Source of the DNA: Nitrospinota bacterium
GTDB taxonomy: Bacteria > Tectomicrobia > Entotheonellia > J063
Length of the DNA stretch: 6,304 nt
NCBI GenBank assembly: GCA_003696125.1
Contig: RFHZ01000592.1
Coordinates: 1 to 6,304 of the forward strand
Direction of reading: 5' to 3'
Made by a program: the position numbers and the translations under genes. The notes under the pieces were generated by a model. That model was not told where the DNA came from, searched no databases, and was given only the letters and a program-made list of their open reading frames with translations. Below are positions 1-6,100 of the stretch, piece after piece. Numbering within the stretch: position 1 is the stretch's first letter; the number at the start of each line of letters is the position of its first letter.

Positions 1-159
1 CTCCCCGGGTAGGGACTATCGAAATTCTAAACATCCTCTATCCATAATCCCCCACATGCGTGGCATCATGGTCTACCTGCTGCAACGTCTCGGCGAGCTT
101 TGGCGATAACGCATTATCCACGTTTCTACACCCTCGAGACAGAGAGAGCACATTTTCTC
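1..159. other. Left-edge region, no supported gene
   Basis: One + strand frame is open from the window edge (position 2) to a TAA at 107-109 and reads ...IPHMRGIMVYLLQRLGELWR. It could be the C-terminus of a gene entering from the left, but I recognise no family, and 35 codons can stay open by chance. A small inverted repeat, GATAA (105-109) / TTATC (114-118), overlaps that stop and has no T tract. A lone CTAAAC half-site (27-32) resembles the arms of the operator-like repeats further right. Nothing else stands out. Confidence 0.25.
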
Positions 160-188
160 TTGACAATATCGTTTAGCTGCTATACAAT
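160..188 (+). promoter_or_regulatory. Sigma-70-type promoter of the marR-like gene
   Basis: The -35 hexamer TTGACA (160-165) is a perfect consensus match. It is separated by exactly 17 bp from TACAAT (183-188), which matches the -10 consensus TATAAT at 5 of 6 positions. Transcription from such a promoter normally starts 6-8 bases after the -10 element, at about 194-196, which is the ATG at 195. The message is therefore expected to be leaderless or nearly so. An operator-like repeat (171-185) sits across the spacer and the -10 element, where a bound repressor would block RNA polymerase. Confidence 0.85.
171..185 (+). promoter_or_regulatory. Candidate MarR operator, copy 1
   Basis: The sequence GTTTAGCTGCTATAC is an imperfect palindrome (TTTAG on the left, CTATA on the right) lying between the -35 and -10 elements of the marR promoter and overlapping the latter. 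It shares the pattern GTTTAGCnnCTA with a second copy at 703-717, just ahead of the next gene. MarR-family proteins are dimers that bind short, AT-rich palindromes, often autoregulating through a site in their own promoter. That this is such a site is inference from position and repetition. Confidence 0.45.
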
Positions 189-194
189 GTGGGC

Positions 195-686
195 ATGGAT
201 AAGAGCACGGCAAGTAGAGAACTCCTGGAGCGGTTTATCCGGCTCGTCAACAAGTATAACGCGCTGGAGAAGTATCCCCTGCGCTATGGGACCCCCCACC
301 GGTTCTACCATTCCGAGCGGCACCTGCTCGATATCGTTGGCAGCCATCCACATCTGAACATCACCGCCTTTGCCCGGCTGGCAGGGGTCACGAAGGGTGC
401 CATCTCGCAAATCGCCTCCCGGCTCGAGAAAAAGGGGGTCATCAGGCGCTATAAAGACCCGAAAAATAGCAAAGAGGTGCTCATCGCGCTGACGGACTTG
501 GGACGAGAGATCTACGCGCAGCACCAGCGTATCAACGCAGAGACGGTACGGCATCTGCAGGAAGAGCTGGCGAAGTACCCGGACGAGCAGGTGGCCTTCC
601 TGTTGCACATGTTTGCCTGGCTGGAAGCCTATCTGGATCAGAGCAGAGCACGCATGGCGGCCCATGAGCAGGAAGGGCATCGCTAA
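195..686 (+). CDS. MarR-family winged-helix transcriptional regulator
   Basis: A 163-residue cytoplasmic DNA-binding protein of normal MarR length. An N-terminal helical region (about 1-35) is followed by the winged helix-turn-helix: a helix around RHLLDIVGSHPHLN (42-55), the recognition part VTKGAISQIASRLEKKG (65-81), and a wing with basic residues RRYKDPKNSKEV (84-95) ending in the typical ALTDLGREI (98-106). C-terminal helices 105-150 would complete the dimer interface. There is no cysteine anywhere, so a thiol redox sensor of the OhrR kind is excluded; the ligand is unknown. I chose ATG 195 over the in-frame GTG 189 because the -10 element ends at 188: transcription should start near 195, and neither codon has a Shine-Dalgarno sequence. 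It is followed by a terminator-like hairpin and then a two-gene envelope unit on the same strand, its likely target. Membership in the family is clear; the target is inferred. Confidence 0.9.
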   Translation: MDKSTASRELLERFIRLVNKYNALEKYPLRYGTPHRFYHSERHLLDIVGSHPHLNITAFARLAGVTKGAISQIASRLEKKGVIRRYKDPKNSKEVLIALTDLGREIYAQHQRINAETVRHLQEELAKYPDEQVAFLLHMFAWLEAYLDQSRARMAAHEQEGHR

Positions 687-694
687 TTTTTTTT
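657..694 (+). terminator. Candidate intrinsic terminator of the marR-like gene
   Basis: GCGGCCC (657-663) can pair with GGGC-AT-CGC (675-683), giving 7 GC pairs with a 2-base bulge and an 11-base loop. The sequence TAA plus eight T residues (687-694) follows at once. The stem lies inside the last codons and the TAA is the stop codon itself. The U tract is convincing and the bulged stem is moderate. If it works, the next gene needs its own promoter or depends on read-through. Confidence 0.45.
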
Positions 695-702
695 CACCAA
701 TA

Positions 703-717
703 GTTTAGCATCTAAAT
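703..717 (+). promoter_or_regulatory. Candidate MarR operator, copy 2
   Basis: TTTAG-CAT-CTAAA (704-716) is a perfect palindrome with a 3-base centre. With its flanks it repeats the GTTTAGCnnCTA pattern found in the marR promoter at 171-182. It ends only a few bases before the Shine-Dalgarno sequence (719-728) of the membrane-protein gene at 733. I see no good -35/-10 pair around it, so its promoter is not identified. Binding by the adjacent MarR protein is inference. Confidence 0.45.
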
Positions 718-732
718 CAAAGGAGGTGCATC

Positions 733-1002
733 ATGACCACTCAAGACCCCGACCAGGGTCAGGACACCAGGTCAGGGACTTTCCACCACTTTACCGGGCT
801 CCTGGTAACCGGTATCGGTTGCTTCTGGTTGGCGAAACAGGTCGGATGGATCCCGGCAACGGCAGGAGGAGAGGAGCTCGTCTGGCCCCTGCTCCTCATG
901 GCGTTGGGCCTGCGGGAGCTGGTCCGGAGGAGGGGAAACAGATATCAGAGCACCACAACCCGATCGCATCATGATGCGGAAAGAGAAAGGAGGCAGGTAT
1001 GA
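733..1002 (+). CDS. Small LiaI/LiaF-like (DUF5668-type) membrane protein
   Basis: An 89-residue protein with a hydrophilic N-terminus (1-20), a first membrane segment around GLLVTGIGCFWLAKQVGWIP (22-41), a short loop, and a second segment around LVWPLLLMALGLRELV (49-64) followed by RRR. The layout 'G-hydrophobic-NxGxIP ... WPLLLxxxGLxxLxRR' is that of the LiaI/LiaF-like transmembrane domain, found in small proteins linked to cell-envelope stress responses. The basic stretch after helix 2 suggests that both termini are cytoplasmic. The start is fixed by a near-perfect SD, AAAGGAGGTG (719-728), five bases before ATG. The stop overlaps the next start (ATGA, 999-1002), so the two products are probably translationally coupled. 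A candidate MarR operator lies just upstream. Molecular function is unknown; the domain match is by pattern only. Confidence 0.75.
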   Translation: MTTQDPDQGQDTRSGTFHHFTGLLVTGIGCFWLAKQVGWIPATAGGEELVWPLLLMALGLRELVRRRGNRYQSTTTRSHHDAERERRQV

Positions 1003-1478
1003 ACACCAAGAGGAGGATCATCACCGGTATCATGGTGGCAGCGCTGCTGCTGACCGCCCTGGTGTGGGGAGGATGGCGCCAGGGGAGTCAGACTCGAGGA
1101 CTCCACAGCATGGTCGAGCAGGTGGCAGCAACATTGCAACTCGATGACACCCAGCGCGCAACGCTTGAGGAGATAATGTTCCGCCTGGAGCAAGAACGGC
1201 AGGCGCTGTGTAGCGACAGGGAGGACAGCCGGGGGATGGTCAGGGAGCAACTGGGCCGGGAGACCCTCGATACCGCCGTGATCCAGGCAGCGTTCAGGGC
1301 TGAACAGGCAAAGCTCGACAGGGGAGTGGAGGTCTTCCTCGACTCCCTGGAAGCCTTCCATGCCCTGCTTACCCCGGAACAGCGGCGCAGGCTGGTAGGC
1401 CTGTGGGAGACCCACGAAGATGGAGGGTATCGGCATCGCTACCGGCACGCCGATCTCGAACGTGCCTGCACACACTGA
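999..1478 (+). CDS. Membrane-anchored Spy/CpxP-like (LTxxQ) protein
   Basis: A 159-residue protein. An N-terminal signal or anchor follows KRR: hydrophobic residues 7-23 (IITGIMVAALLLTALVW). No clear cleavage site is seen, so it may stay tethered with its body outside the cytoplasm. The rest is strongly helical and charged, with two hallmarks of the Spy/CpxP/heavy-metal-sensor family: a degenerate LDDTQ (48-52) in the first helix and a canonical LTPEQ (124-128) near the end. Family members are extracytoplasmic chaperones or stress and metal sensors. The C-terminal tail is rich in His with one Cys (H139, H146, H150, C157, H159), which could bind metal, though this is untested. The start has SD AAAGGAGG (986-993), five bases from ATG, and overlaps the preceding gene by 4 bp. 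An antisense frame is longer but lacks an SD and any family pattern. Confidence 0.75.
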   Translation: MNTKRRIITGIMVAALLLTALVWGGWRQGSQTRGLHSMVEQVAATLQLDDTQRATLEEIMFRLEQERQALCSDREDSRGMVREQLGRETLDTAVIQAAFRAEQAKLDRGVEVFLDSLEAFHALLTPEQRRRLVGLWETHEDGGYRHRYRHADLERACTH

Positions 1479-1483
1479 CACCG

Positions 1484-1854
1484 CTCCGATTATTATGGAT
1501 CGGTCATTGCAAGGAGTAGCAATGCAGTAGAGACGATCTTGGCAATGAGCATGGGTAGAAGCAGGAATCTGGCGGTGCAAGATTCTCCTGGCAATGGGAT
1601 CTGCACCGCCGACAGCATGACCACTTGGGAAAAATTCCCTTGTATGCCTGTATCGTATCCGGGAAGTATGGATAGTCGATGTGGTACAAAAGCGCCTGGA
1701 GCGGTATCACACGCCACAGCCTGCCTATGCGATTTATCAACACATAGAAGAGAGCACCGTCTCTCCGGAAGCCCTCCCGGATATCATCATCCCTGTTGCC
1801 GATCTGTTTCTCACCCCCTTGAGACTATGCATACAGGACACCTTCAGGGGCTGA
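1484..1854 (+). pseudogene. Degraded C-terminal half of a Uma2-family endonuclease
   Basis: No single frame codes through this stretch, but successive frames spell the Uma2 (DUF820) pattern in the right order. One frame (about 1484-1597) gives VIARSSNAVET, then LAVQDSPGN, which resembles '...DLxVEVLSPGN'. A second frame (1619-1648) gives DHLGKIPLYA, the usual 'DRxxKIPLYA' with the conserved Lys. A third frame (1657-1854) gives IREVWIVD, then TVSPEALPDIIIPVADLF and a TGA at 1852-1854. At least two frameshifts are required, and the catalytic Glu of VEVLSP appears as Gln. The N-terminal half is missing: sequence before about 1480 belongs to the Spy-like gene. Uma2 proteins have the PD-(D/E)xK nuclease fold, occur in many paralogues in Chloroflexota and Cyanobacteria, and their role is poorly known. 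No start codon or SD suits the intact C-terminal piece. The assignment is by motif order; sequencing error cannot be excluded for each shift. Confidence 0.7.
1486..1524. repeat. Two adjacent small inverted repeats after the Spy-like gene
   Basis: CCGAT (1486-1490) / ATCGG (1499-1503) has an 8-base loop. One base later, CATTGC (1505-1510) / GCAATG (1519-1524) also has an 8-base loop. They begin 7 bases after the stop of the Spy-like gene. Neither is followed by a T tract, so a role as transcript 3'-end structures is only possible. Confidence 0.3.
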
Positions 1855-1873
1855 GCAGACCTGCTCAGCCCCT
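1846..1873. terminator. Perfect 13-bp hairpin between convergent units
   Basis: AGGGGCTGAGCAG (1846-1858) and CTGCTCAGCCCCT (1861-1873) are exact reverse complements around a 2-base centre; in RNA this would be 11 pairs with a 6-base loop. After one mismatch the outer bases 1842-1844 and 1875-1877 can pair too (including one G-U). It lies 41 bases past the stop of the - strand methyltransferase gene and contains the stop codon of the + strand Uma2 remnant. It is placed as a bidirectional 3'-end hairpin, but neither side carries a run of T, so it is either a U-less terminator, an RNA-stabilising stem, or a remnant of something else. Confidence 0.5.
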
Positions 1874-1914
1874 AGAGTACAACGAGATCCTTGTGTTCGC
1901 CTTATCCGCCCATC

Positions 1915-2928
1915 CTATACCTTCGCTCCTTCGATGACACTCATCGGGTGGGCAGGCGCAGACCACGTTTTTCTATAGGTCCAACCCGCTTTCTCCAGCA
2001 GGTCTGCATATTCTTCGGTCGTTCTCTCACACCCGCTTCCCCAGCACAGCATGTGCATATCGAAGAGTTTGGAGAGATGAGGTGTTTCCGGACCGGGAAC
2101 CACATACTCGGCGATCAAGACCCGGGCATCAGGGGCAGCAGCCTTGTGAATAGCGGAAAAGATCTGCATACATTCCTCGTCGTTCCAGTCGTGAATGATG
2201 TGTTTCAGGATATACGCATCTGCCGGCGGTACAGCAGTGAACATGTCGCCGGCCACATAGGTACACCGGTCCCCTACCCCCATCCTCTCTGCCCACAGCA
2301 GCGCCCTGTTTTCAATGACACTGCCCCGTTCCAGGACCGTCCCCTGCAGGTGAGGGTATTGAGCCAGCAGGCTACACAACAGGTGCCCATGACCACCCCC
2401 CACATCGCACAGGTGGGTACAACGTGAGAAATCGTACGGAGTCAGAGCAGCCAGTACCATGGCGGTCTCCATGCGGGAGTAACTGCTCATGGCCATATTG
2501 AAGACGGCGGCGTACTCCGTATTCTGCGTCGCGTACGCAAAGCCCATAAGCCCAAATTCCCGCACAAAAGCATTTTGCTTCCCCTCTTGAATCATCGCGG
2601 GCAGGTGTTTCCATAACGCATAGTGCACCGGCCCTTCTTCCAGCAGAGTGATTCCCTGCAATGTTTCGGGATGGTCCTGGCAAAGAAACTCGCCCAGAGC
2701 CGTAAGGGAGAAGGTTTGATGGTGGTCTTCTTTCAACAACCCCAACGAGCCCAGGGCTCTCAAGAGTCGATAGGACAGCGTTGGATCCAGCGCCAACGTG
2801 GTTGCAATTGTCGTTGCCTGCTGAGGTCCCTCTCGTAGCGCATCGAAAACTCCGAGCTTGACTCCAGCATAGAGGATCTGGCTCCGCCATCTCCCGAAGA
2901 TGATATCCAGCACTTTTTCTTTTGACAT
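1915..2928 (-). CDS. SAM-dependent O-methyltransferase, dimerising family 2 type
   Basis: A 337-residue cytoplasmic enzyme, full length for the family that includes plant O-methyltransferases, bacterial hydroxyneurosporene methyltransferase and polyketide tailoring enzymes. It has an N-terminal dimerisation/winged-helix domain (about 8-90, with FGRWRSQILYAGVKLGVFDAL at 11-31) and a Rossmann SAM-binding domain. Motif I is DVGGGHG (175-181), followed by GDMF (227-230). The catalytic region HIIHDWNDEEC (243-253) carries the expected general-base His246. The closing part of the active site is FDMHMLCWGSGCERTTEEY (289-307). The ribose-binding acidic position reads LERG (199-202), with Glu where Asp is more usual. 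The start is ATG 2928, five bases after SD GGGAGGG (2934-2940); the in-frame GTG at 2931 is too close to that SD. A short leader ORF overlaps the start (TGATG). No biosynthetic neighbours are present, so the substrate (a hydroxyl on a small aromatic or isoprenoid molecule is typical) cannot be named. Confidence 0.88.
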   Translation of the reverse strand: MSKEKVLDIIFGRWRSQILYAGVKLGVFDALREGPQQATTIATTLALDPTLSYRLLRALGSLGLLKEDHHQTFSLTALGEFLCQDHPETLQGITLLEEGPVHYALWKHLPAMIQEGKQNAFVREFGLMGFAYATQNTEYAAVFNMAMSSYSRMETAMVLAALTPYDFSRCTHLCDVGGGHGHLLCSLLAQYPHLQGTVLERGSVIENRALLWAERMGVGDRCTYVAGDMFTAVPPADAYILKHIIHDWNDEECMQIFSAIHKAAAPDARVLIAEYVVPGPETPHLSKLFDMHMLCWGSGCERTTEEYADLLEKAGWTYRKTWSAPAHPMSVIEGAKV

Positions 2929-2963
2929 CACTTCCCTCCCTTGTGTGAGAGATACCTGTTCAT
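2928..2963 (-). CDS. Possible 11-codon leader ORF coupled to the methyltransferase
   Basis: The frame reads MNRYLSHKGGK and stops with a TGA that overlaps the methyltransferase ATG as TGATG (2926-2930). It has its own good SD, AGGGAG (2969-2974), five bases before its ATG (2961-2963), and the methyltransferase SD lies inside its last codons. Ribosomes finishing here would be placed on the next start, a classic layout for translational coupling. The peptide is basic and has no run of one amino acid, so classical attenuation is not suggested. The same frame is open further up to a GTG at 3128, but that start has no SD. Chance occurrence is quite possible for so short a frame. Confidence 0.35.
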   Translation of the reverse strand: MNRYLSHKGGK

Positions 2964-3093
2964 GTCATCTCCCTGCCCGTAGATGCTTATACGCTCAACC
3001 CTGAAAACCCGCACGAGTTGACAACAGGAACCCCAAATACCATTCTGATCTGTCCAACAGCAACAACCTCGATTCCGCCCATGAGTTCCCTCA

Positions 3094-3133
3094 AGGCAAG
3101 ACCCTGTTGCCTCTGATCTCTCCTGCACAGGAG
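3094..3133. repeat. Weak hairpins in the cyclase-methyltransferase gap
   Basis: Two inverted repeats lie just past the cyclase stop on the - strand: CTCCTG (3120-3125) / CAGGAG (3128-3133) with a 2-base centre, and AGGCAA (3094-3099) / TTGCCT (3107-3112) with a 7-base loop. Neither has a T tract in the - direction. They could mark the 3' end of the cyclase transcript, but the evidence is thin, and no convincing promoter for the methyltransferase is visible in the remaining gap (2964-3093). Confidence 0.25.
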
Positions 3134-3151
3134 GAGAATAGCCCCTTTTGT

Positions 3152-6100
3152 CTATTCGCAGGCCAGTGCCTTGAGCAATACCTTCGCTTCCTGCAGGGTC
3201 TTTGTCTCAAACCCCTCGGTGAACCAGTGATAGATCGGGGCAAGGAGATCATAGGCGTCTCGACGCTTGCCCTGCTGCTGCCACAAACGACACAGACTCA
3301 TGGCGGCTCGCAGCTCCAGCGACTTGGCCTGTTGACGGCGGGTGATGTCGAGGGCCTGCTGGAAGCAGGATGCTGCTTCAGCACTCTTCTCCGGACCCAG
3401 GTGCAGCAAGCAATCCCCCTTGAGTCGATAGAGCTCTGACTCCCATCGATGCTCCTCGAGCCTGCTACCTGGTGTCAGGATTTCATCCAGTATACGCACC
3501 CCCTCTGCAGGGTGCCCCCTTTTTGCATACCCCTCGGCCAGGAGGGCACGATGATACACCTCTCCCACCTTCGCTTCTATGCTCCGATAGGCCTCCATTC
3601 CTTCCTGCATCTGCGTTATCCCTTCCTCAACCTGCCCTTGTGCCGCCAGCGACCAGCCTCTCACAATCGTTCCTCTCGCCAGCAAGAGGGGAAAACCCTG
3701 CTCGCGTGCGATGGTGATGACTGCTTCGGCCTTTTCCTGTGTTATCTGCTTCTCCTGGCGGAATTGATGAAGCCGGGCCGCCAGGTCCAGGGCATACGCC
3801 AAACTGAAGAGACGAGACGGTTCTTGAGCCAGGGCAATGCCCTGCTGAAGTCGCTGCAGCGCCTGGTCTGGATAGCCCAGACACCACAGGATTTCGGCCA
3901 GGTTCCCGTAGCTGACTACCGTCGCATGTAAAGCACGGAGGGCCTGGGAGGAGGACTGCTGAGGATCGTAGAGGGCGATCCCCTGCTCCAGATGGGTCCG
4001 GGCAAGGGGTAACGCACCACGAAAGAATAGCGTAGCCCCGAGCATCTGGTGCGCCCAGAGGAGGAAAACCGGGTCTGGCATTCGCTGGGCCAGGGTGAGG
4101 CATTGCTCCGCCAGTTCGTAGGCGGCCTGTAACTTCCCTCGCACATTATAAAACGTCCACAGTCCCCGCAGCACCGAGAAGTACTGAGGGGAGTCTCCCA
4201 TCTGCTGACAGAGTTCCCGCGCTCGCATATAGGCCTGTTCCACTGCTGGAGCAGACCAGCCTTTCGCTGCCATCAACGCCGAACCCAGCGAGATCTGTAG
4301 ATTGCACTCCTGCTGCGTATGCTCTGGCGTATCCGGCAGGGCCTTGAGTACCGCCAGCCCTTTGGTGAGATGTTCTATGGCTTCCAGATGGGCTGAGCGT
4401 TCAATAGCGTGCTGACCGGCTCGCTGCCAATACTCAACAGCCTGTCGAGAGAGACCCGCTTCCGTGTAATGGTGCGCCACCAGTTCTGGCTGGGTCTCGA
4501 CCGTCTCGGGAAAACGTGCGACGAACACCTGTGCAATCTGTTGATGGTACTGTTGTCGGGTGCTCTTCAGCAACGACTGATAAGCCGTCTCCTGGATCAG
4601 CGCGTGCTTGAAGAGATAGGTCGCATGCGGTGGGACCCCTCGCTGATACAGCAGCTCTGCGGCTACCAATCGACCCAATTCCTGTTGCAACGTCGATTCG
4701 TCTCTTGGGGCAAGCGCCTGGAGGAGCTCATAAGAAAACTGTCTCCCGATAGTCGCCCCCAGTTGGGCCATCCCCTTGGCCGTGCCTAACCGATCCAACC
4801 GCGCCATGAGCGAATCATGCAGGGTCGCAGGAATCGGCAGCGTCGGGAGCGGACGGGCGAGGGTATAGCCTACAGCCGTTTCTCTCAACCAGCCGGATTC
4901 CAGGACCATCTTCGTCAGTTCCTCCACAAACAGGGGCACCCCATCGGTCTTGACCACGATCTGCTCCAGTACCTCTGCTGGCAGTGGTTTGTTCCCGGTG
5001 ATCCGTGCGACCATCTGTTCCGCGTGATGACGAGATACCCGACGCAGGGGTAGAAAGGTCAGATGCTCGCGCAGCGGCCAGGGGGGATGAAAGGTTGGAC
5101 GGCAGGTCAACACGAGCAAGAGACGCCTGGTGCTCCCCTGTTCGATGAGGCGGTCCAGCAGTTCCAGGGTCGAGGGATCGATCCAGTGGAGATCTTCGAG
5201 AATGAACAAGACCGGATGCTCCACAGTCAAGGCCCACATAATCTGGAGGAATGCGTCCATCGTCTGGTGTCGTTGGTGTGGGGACGGGGAGGGGAGAGGA
5301 GTATACTGATCCTCCGGGAGTGGTAAGGCGAGGAGCGTGGTAAAGAGTGGTAGGGCGGTCTTGATGTCCAGGTGCTTCTGGGCAAGGGTCTTTTCCAGCT
5401 TGTGCAATTTTTCTTCCGCGGAATCGTGAGGGTGCCAGTGCAACGTGTGTCGCAACAGCTCAAGCAGTGGAAAGAAGGTACTGTTCGTGTGATAGGGGGA
5501 ACATCGGCACTCCTGGCATGTATGGACTTCTTCCGCGATATGATCTTTCAATGCCTGTACCAACCGGGACTTCCCAATCCCGGCTTCGCCACTGAGGAGT
5601 ACGACCTGCCCTTGCCCTGCCTTGGCCTGTGCCCATCGTTCCCGAAGCAACATCACCTCTGTGTCTCGTCCGACCAGGGGAACCCGTCTCCAGGCATCGG
5701 GAATCTCTACACGACGCTGGGTCCCCTTTGCTTGCACCACCCGATAGACCTGTTGCCGTCCGGCGATCCCCTTTAACGCATGGCTGCCATAGTCTTCTGT
5801 TGTAAAAGCGTCCTGGACGAGTCGATACGTTGCCTCACCCATGACTACCGTATCCGGTGCCGCCAGTCCCTGGAGTCGTGCGGCAATGTTCGGTGTCTCC
5901 CCTAGAGCCAACTGTTCCTGTCTCCCTCCTGCACCCATCTCTCCGACCACGACCAGCCCTGTGTGCATCCCCACCCGTACTGCCAGTCTCACTCCGTACT
6001 CCTGCTCTAACCGGGTATTCAGGATCCCCAGGGCATCCACCATTCCCAAGCCAGCCCGTACTGCCCGCCGGGCATCATCTTCATGCGCCTGCGGATAACC

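Noticed and set aside
180-680. 166-codon ORF antisense to the marR-like gene
   Set aside because: The opposite strand carries an unmistakable winged-helix protein and a strong promoter; the antisense product shows no family pattern and is a mirror of the codon bias.
969-1580. 203-codon - strand ORF, longer than the Spy-like gene it overlaps
   Set aside because: It has no SD or recognisable domain and runs across the end of the gene into the Uma2 remnant. The + strand frame has a consensus SD, a signal segment and LTPEQ.
1479-1914. CRISPR, tRNA or insertion-sequence features in the gene-poor stretch
   Set aside because: I saw no regularly spaced repeats, no cloverleaf and no transposase motifs; the stretch is explained by the Uma2 remnant and the hairpins.
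1539-1937. 132-codon + strand ORF as an intact gene
   Set aside because: Only its first part matches a Uma2 stretch (LAVQDSPGN). After about 1600 it leaves the family frame, and its end runs antisense into the methyltransferase, so it is a by-product of frameshifts.
2986-2991. TATAAG on the - strand as a -10 element for the methyltransferase
   Set aside because: No acceptable -35 hexamer lies 16-18 bp upstream; TTGTCA is 27 bp away. The match alone is too weak.
3018-3046. + strand TTGACA with 17 bp to CATTCT as a promoter
   Set aside because: The -10 matches only half of the consensus, and it would transcribe antisense into the cyclase gene with no product. It is probably chance, within the palindrome GTTGACAAC.
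2928-3128. 66-codon - strand ORF ending at the methyltransferase start
   Set aside because: Its GTG start has no SD and the Cys/Trp-rich product resembles nothing known. Only the last 11 codons, with their own SD, are kept as a possible leader.
4409-4789. Several + strand ORFs of 70-130 codons across 3449-6195
   Set aside because: All lie opposite the cyclase/AAA/TPR gene, whose domains cover the region without a break; none has an SD plus recognisable motif.
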